16,723 nucleotides of DNA from Actinomycetota bacterium (GTDB lineage Bacteria > Actinomycetota > Acidimicrobiia > Acidimicrobiales > BP-101). The stretch is taken from assembly GCA_030838265.1 (NCBI GenBank), contig JAUTXA010000290.1, positions 1 to 16,723 of the forward strand, read 5' to 3'. Positions 14,424-16,723 of the stretch are shown one piece after another. A model generated the notes under the pieces. It did no database searches and had not been told where the DNA came from. It saw only the letters and a program-made list of their open reading frames with translations. The translations under genes and the position numbers were made by a program. Each line of letters starts with the position of its first letter. Within the stretch, counting starts at the first letter, position 1.

Positions 14424-15089
14424 CTACTTCGAGAGCCCCGCCACCAAGTTGATGGTGGTGGCCAGGATCCCGGCCCCGAAGAGGTAGGAGAGGAGGGCAT
14501 GGCGCAAGGCGGCCGAGCGGATGGGGCTGGTCTGCAGGTCGGTGTCGGAGACCTGGAACGTCATGCCGAGGGTGAAGGCCACGTAGGCGAAGTCGCTGTA
14601 GGAGGGCGCGTTGTCTTGGTTGAAGCCAATGCCACCGACCTCGTCGCCGTAGTAGAGGCGGGCGTAGTGCAACGTGTAGAGCGTGTGGACGACGAACCAG
14701 CTGGCCACCACGCTGCCCAGGCTGAGGGCGACGTAGGCCACCTTGGTGCCGCCCGTCGCCTGGCTGGCCCCGCCCAGGACGAGGGCCACCGCGGCGAGGC
14801 TCACCACGGCGGCCAGCACGAGCAGGAGGTCGGCGGCCGGCCGGCTGGGATCCTCCCTGGTGGCGTGGGCGTCGGTCTCCTCGGCATCGAAGCCTTTGAT
14901 CGAGAGCCACACCTCGACCGCGTAGGCGGTGGCCATCGCCATCCACCCCGCCACCGGTGCCAACCGCAGCTGGTCGGCGAGAGCGACGGCGCCGCCCACG
15001 GCCAGGCCCACAACTGCGCAGAGCACGAGTCGGGCACCCGCCTTGCGCCCGCTGGCCGCGGCTCGCGCCGCCTTCGAGGTTGCCGCCAT
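14424..15089 (-). CDS. DUF1345 family membrane protein
   Basis: 221 aa with a basic, Ala-rich N-terminus and about five membrane helices (20-38, 44-64, 85-106, 115-141 and 196-219). The C-terminal block 'YSDFAYVAFTLGMTFQVSD' followed by 'LRHALLSYLFGAGILATTIN' is the hallmark of DUF1345 membrane proteins, whose function is unknown; the half-hydrophobic 'FAYVAFTLGMTF' piece resembles a pore- or re-entrant-like segment, but that is only an impression. The start is ATG 15089; the open frame extends far upstream but is antisense to the ACT-domain gene. A TTGTCA-N16-TATGAC promoter lies just upstream, with the -10 box 6 nt from the ATG. It is the first gene of a unit with the LigD-like and coaA genes. 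Confidence 0.88.
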   Translation of the reverse strand: MAATSKAARAAASGRKAGARLVLCAVVGLAVGGAVALADQLRLAPVAGWMAMATAYAVEVWLSIKGFDAEETDAHATREDPSRPAADLLLVLAAVVSLAAVALVLGGASQATGGTKVAYVALSLGSVVASWFVVHTLYTLHYARLYYGDEVGGIGFNQDNAPSYSDFAYVAFTLGMTFQVSDTDLQTSPIRSAALRHALLSYLFGAGILATTINLVAGLSK

Positions 15090-15095
15090 AGAGGG

Positions 15096-15123
15096 GTCAT
15101 ACCACGTCCGCCCGGGCTGACAA
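15096..15123 (-). promoter_or_regulatory. Promoter TTGTCA-N16-TATGAC of the DUF1345 operon (leaderless)
   Basis: On the minus strand TTGTCA (15123-15118, five of six bases of TTGACA) and TATGAC (15101-15096) are 16 nt apart. The ATG at 15089 follows 6 nt after the -10, so the mRNA would start at or near the start codon. No Shine-Dalgarno is present. Confidence 0.55.
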
Positions 15124-15191
15124 CGCCTCTTGGGCTCAGCGTGTTCGCACTGCCGTCGTTTGCCGGCAACACGCCCGAAACAGGCCCCCTT

Positions 15192-15197
15192 TAGGTT
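15192..15197 (+). promoter_or_regulatory. -10 box TAGGTT of the tandem-ACT gene (leaderless)
   Basis: TAGGTT fits TAnnnT and ends 6 nt before the GTG at 15204. There is no Shine-Dalgarno, and the -35 is not clear. It faces the DUF1345 promoter across a 114-bp divergent region. Confidence 0.55.
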
Positions 15198-15203
15198 CGT
15201 CGT

Positions 15204-15950
15204 GTGGCCGGCGTCGACGAGATTCGAAGCCTGCTGGCGATGACGACGGTGCCCCCGCCGCTGGTCGACGAGCTGCTCCTCCGGGCTCCCGAGCTCTGGT
15301 TGGCGGGGGAGTCGCCGGATGTCATCGCCGGCGACGTGGCTCTCTGCCACCCGGCCCTCGGCATCAGCGAGGTCCGCGTCCAGGTCACGGCTGTGCCTCT
15401 CGCCGGGGTGCTGCGGGTGTCGTTGCTGGCCCGGGACCGGCCCGGCCTGCTGGCGGCCACCACCGGCGCCCTCGCCGCCGACGGCTTGTCGGTGGTGCAG
15501 GCCGCGGCCATGACGTGGGCCGATCGGGGATGGGCGCTCCAGCGCGCCCTCGTGGCCGACCAGCGCCACGTGGTGGCCCGGCCCGCCGATCGCGACCTGC
15601 TGCGGGCTCGCTTGCGCGCCGCCATCACCACGTCCTCGCCGCCGTCGCTCGCCTTCGCCCCGTCGGGCGGTCAGGCTGAGGTGTCGGTGACGGTGACCGA
15701 GGACGGTCGCCGGCTCGTCCATGTCGCGGCGCCCGACCGCCTCGGCCTGCTGGCGGCCATCTCGACCTGGCTCGACCGCGAGGGTTGCAACATCATCGTG
15801 GCCCGGGCCGAGCCCTTCGGCGCCGTCGTGGTCGATCGCTTCCTGGTCGACGGTGATCCTGACGGGCCCCGGCTGGCGGCCTACCTCTCGGGCCGCCGGG
15901 TCCCGCCCGTGGCCTCGGCCGCGTCCGGGACCGCCGCCGCGCCGGTGTAA
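15204..15950 (+). CDS. Stand-alone protein with two ACT domains (GlnD C-terminus-like)
   Basis: 248 aa. After an N-terminal region of about 65 residues, two ACT domains are visible. One is near 68-140 ('GVLRVSLLARDRPGLLAATT', then 'LSVVQAAAMTW') and one near 175-230 ('RLVHVAAPDRLGLLAAIS' with 'EGCNIIVARAEPFG'). ACT domains bind small ligands, usually amino acids. The D-R-x-G-L-L motifs and their spacing resemble the paired glutamine-sensing ACT domains at the end of GlnD, but there is no uridylyltransferase or HD domain here. It may be a free-standing amino-acid sensor that regulates another protein; the ligand is unknown. The start is GTG 15204, set by the -10 box 6 nt upstream. The end is Ala/Pro-rich. 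Confidence 0.78.
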   Translation: MAGVDEIRSLLAMTTVPPPLVDELLLRAPELWLAGESPDVIAGDVALCHPALGISEVRVQVTAVPLAGVLRVSLLARDRPGLLAATTGALAADGLSVVQAAAMTWADRGWALQRALVADQRHVVARPADRDLLRARLRAAITTSSPPSLAFAPSGGQAEVSVTVTEDGRRLVHVAAPDRLGLLAAISTWLDREGCNIIVARAEPFGAVVVDRFLVDGDPDGPRLAAYLSGRRVPPVASAASGTAAAPV

Positions 15951-15988
15951 ACCCAGGTAGGAATAGGCGCCCTTTGGCCGACGTTCTT

Positions 15989-16010
15989 GATAGTTGATCT
16001 CGCAACTATC
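15989..16010. promoter_or_regulatory. Perfect 8-bp inverted repeat upstream of pirin, operator candidate
   Basis: GATAGTTG (15989-15996) and CAACTATC (16003-16010) are separated by 6 nt. The site ends one base before the Shine-Dalgarno of the pirin gene and overlaps a TTGATA -35-like sequence. Its size and TAGTTG…CAACTA shape are like the operators of MarR-family repressors, but this match is inference. Binding here would block transcription or initiation of the pirin gene. Confidence 0.55.
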
Positions 16011-16022
16011 CGAGGAGCCACC

Positions 16023-16723
16023 ATGCCTGCTGTCACCGCCGACACCCTCAGCGTCCCCCGCCTCACCGACCCGGCGCCGACCGAGACCGAGCGCGACGTC
16101 GTCTCGGTGACGACCGCCCCCCAAGGCTTCGAGGGCGAGGGCTTCCCGGTGCGGCGCGCCTTCGCGGGCGTCTCCACCGAGGCCCTCGACCCGTTCATCC
16201 ACATGGACGAGATGGGGTCAGTCGACTACGGCCCCGGTGAGCCCCGGGGCACCTCGTGGCACCCGCACCGCGGCTTCGAGACCGTCACCTACATCCTCGA
16301 CGGTGCCTTCCAGCACCAGGACTCCCACGGTGGCGGCGGCATGATCACCGACGGGGCCACGCAGTGGATGACAGCCGGCGGCGGCATCCTCCACATCGAG
16401 ACGCCCCCCGAAGAGCTGGTGGTCAGCGGCGGCCTCTTCCATGGCTTGCAGCTGTGGGTCAACCTTCCGGCCCGGGAGAAGATGACGGCGCCCGCCTATC
16501 AGAACCTCGAGGGCGGCCAGGTCACACTCGTCTCATCGAGCGATGGCGGCGCCCTGGTGCGCATCGTGGCCGGCGACGTCGGCGGCCACCGCGGCCCGGG
16601 CTCGACCCACACGCCGATCGCCTTCGTCCACGCCACGGTCTCTCCCGGTGCGCGGCTCTCACTGCCGTGGCCCCGTGAGTTCAACGGTCTGGCCTACGTC
16701 ATGTCGGGCTCAGGACGGGTGGG
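16023..16723 (+). CDS. Pirin family protein, 3' end outside window
   Basis: At least 233 codons are present, and no stop occurs before the window ends. ATG 16023 is set by the Shine-Dalgarno GAGGAG (16012-16017), 5 nt upstream. Pirins are bicupin proteins; the N-terminal cupin binds iron and some members are quercetin dioxygenases or redox regulators. The metal ligands are visible: H80 and H82 in 'WHPHRGFETVTYILDG', and H124 and E126 in 'GGGILHIETPP', with 'TQWMTAGGG' before them. 'FIHMDEMG' matches the usual 'xxHxDxxG' stretch. The second cupin begins near residue 165 ('VRIVAGDVGG') and is cut off. It is preceded by an inverted repeat likely to be its operator. Confidence 0.93.
   Translation, partial: MPAVTADTLSVPRLTDPAPTETERDVVSVTTAPQGFEGEGFPVRRAFAGVSTEALDPFIHMDEMGSVDYGPGEPRGTSWHPHRGFETVTYILDGAFQHQDSHGGGGMITDGATQWMTAGGGILHIETPPEELVVSGGLFHGLQLWVNLPAREKMTAPAYQNLEGGQVTLVSSSDGGALVRIVAGDVGGHRGPGSTHTPIAFVHATVSPGARLSLPWPREFNGLAYVMSGSGRV

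Noticed and set aside
15090..16202. Long minus-strand open frame upstream of DUF1345
   Set aside because: It is antisense to the tandem-ACT gene and the pirin start and has no domain-like sequence. The ATG at 15089 with its promoter fits better.

Overview
The window is about 16.7 kb of very GC-rich DNA with many GTG starts, tRNA genes that encode their 3' CCA, a deazaflavin (F420)-type PPOX protein, and several leaderless promoters. This fits an actinomycete, and gene content and style suggest something near Acidimicrobiia. The phylum is a reasonable inference; the class is a guess. I see no transposase, phage gene or CRISPR array. The content is mostly chromosomal housekeeping and signalling.

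Layout. Left edge: the 3' part of an unknown Ala-rich helical protein (+), facing a large FtsX/MacB-type ABC permease (-). A TA-free 204-bp divergent region separates the permease from a membrane GGDEF-EAL cyclic-di-GMP enzyme (+). A 50-nt palindrome then separates that gene from a RidA-family protein (-). RidA shares a 43-bp divergent promoter region with an M19 dipeptidase (+). Next come a secreted protein and a translationally coupled lipoprotein (+), a PPOX/F420-type protein and a RibD-C/DHFR-like reductase (+), and a VOC protein (-). A small cluster of tandem TCGG-N7-CCGA repeats lies just beyond a tRNA-His/tRNA-Lys pair (-).

The right half begins with a cytosolic histidine kinase and an RsbW-like ATP-binding protein (+). 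Facing them is a three-gene minus-strand unit: DUF1345 membrane protein, LigD-type 3'-phosphoesterase fused to a degenerate ligase domain, and pantothenate kinase CoaA. Divergent from this unit is a stand-alone tandem-ACT protein (+), followed by a pirin gene (+) cut by the window end and preceded by a perfect inverted-repeat operator candidate.

The most notable points are as follows. The LigD-like protein keeps its phosphoesterase residues but has lost the ligase lysine and other nucleotidyltransferase residues. A -10 hexamer followed by 6-8 nt and then the start codon recurs in front of six genes, which points to leaderless transcripts. The secreted protein has a C-terminal region resembling a papain-like lobe without its histidine. 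The repeat cluster sits at the tRNA-Lys 3' end. I do not see a clear new multi-gene defence or mobile system.
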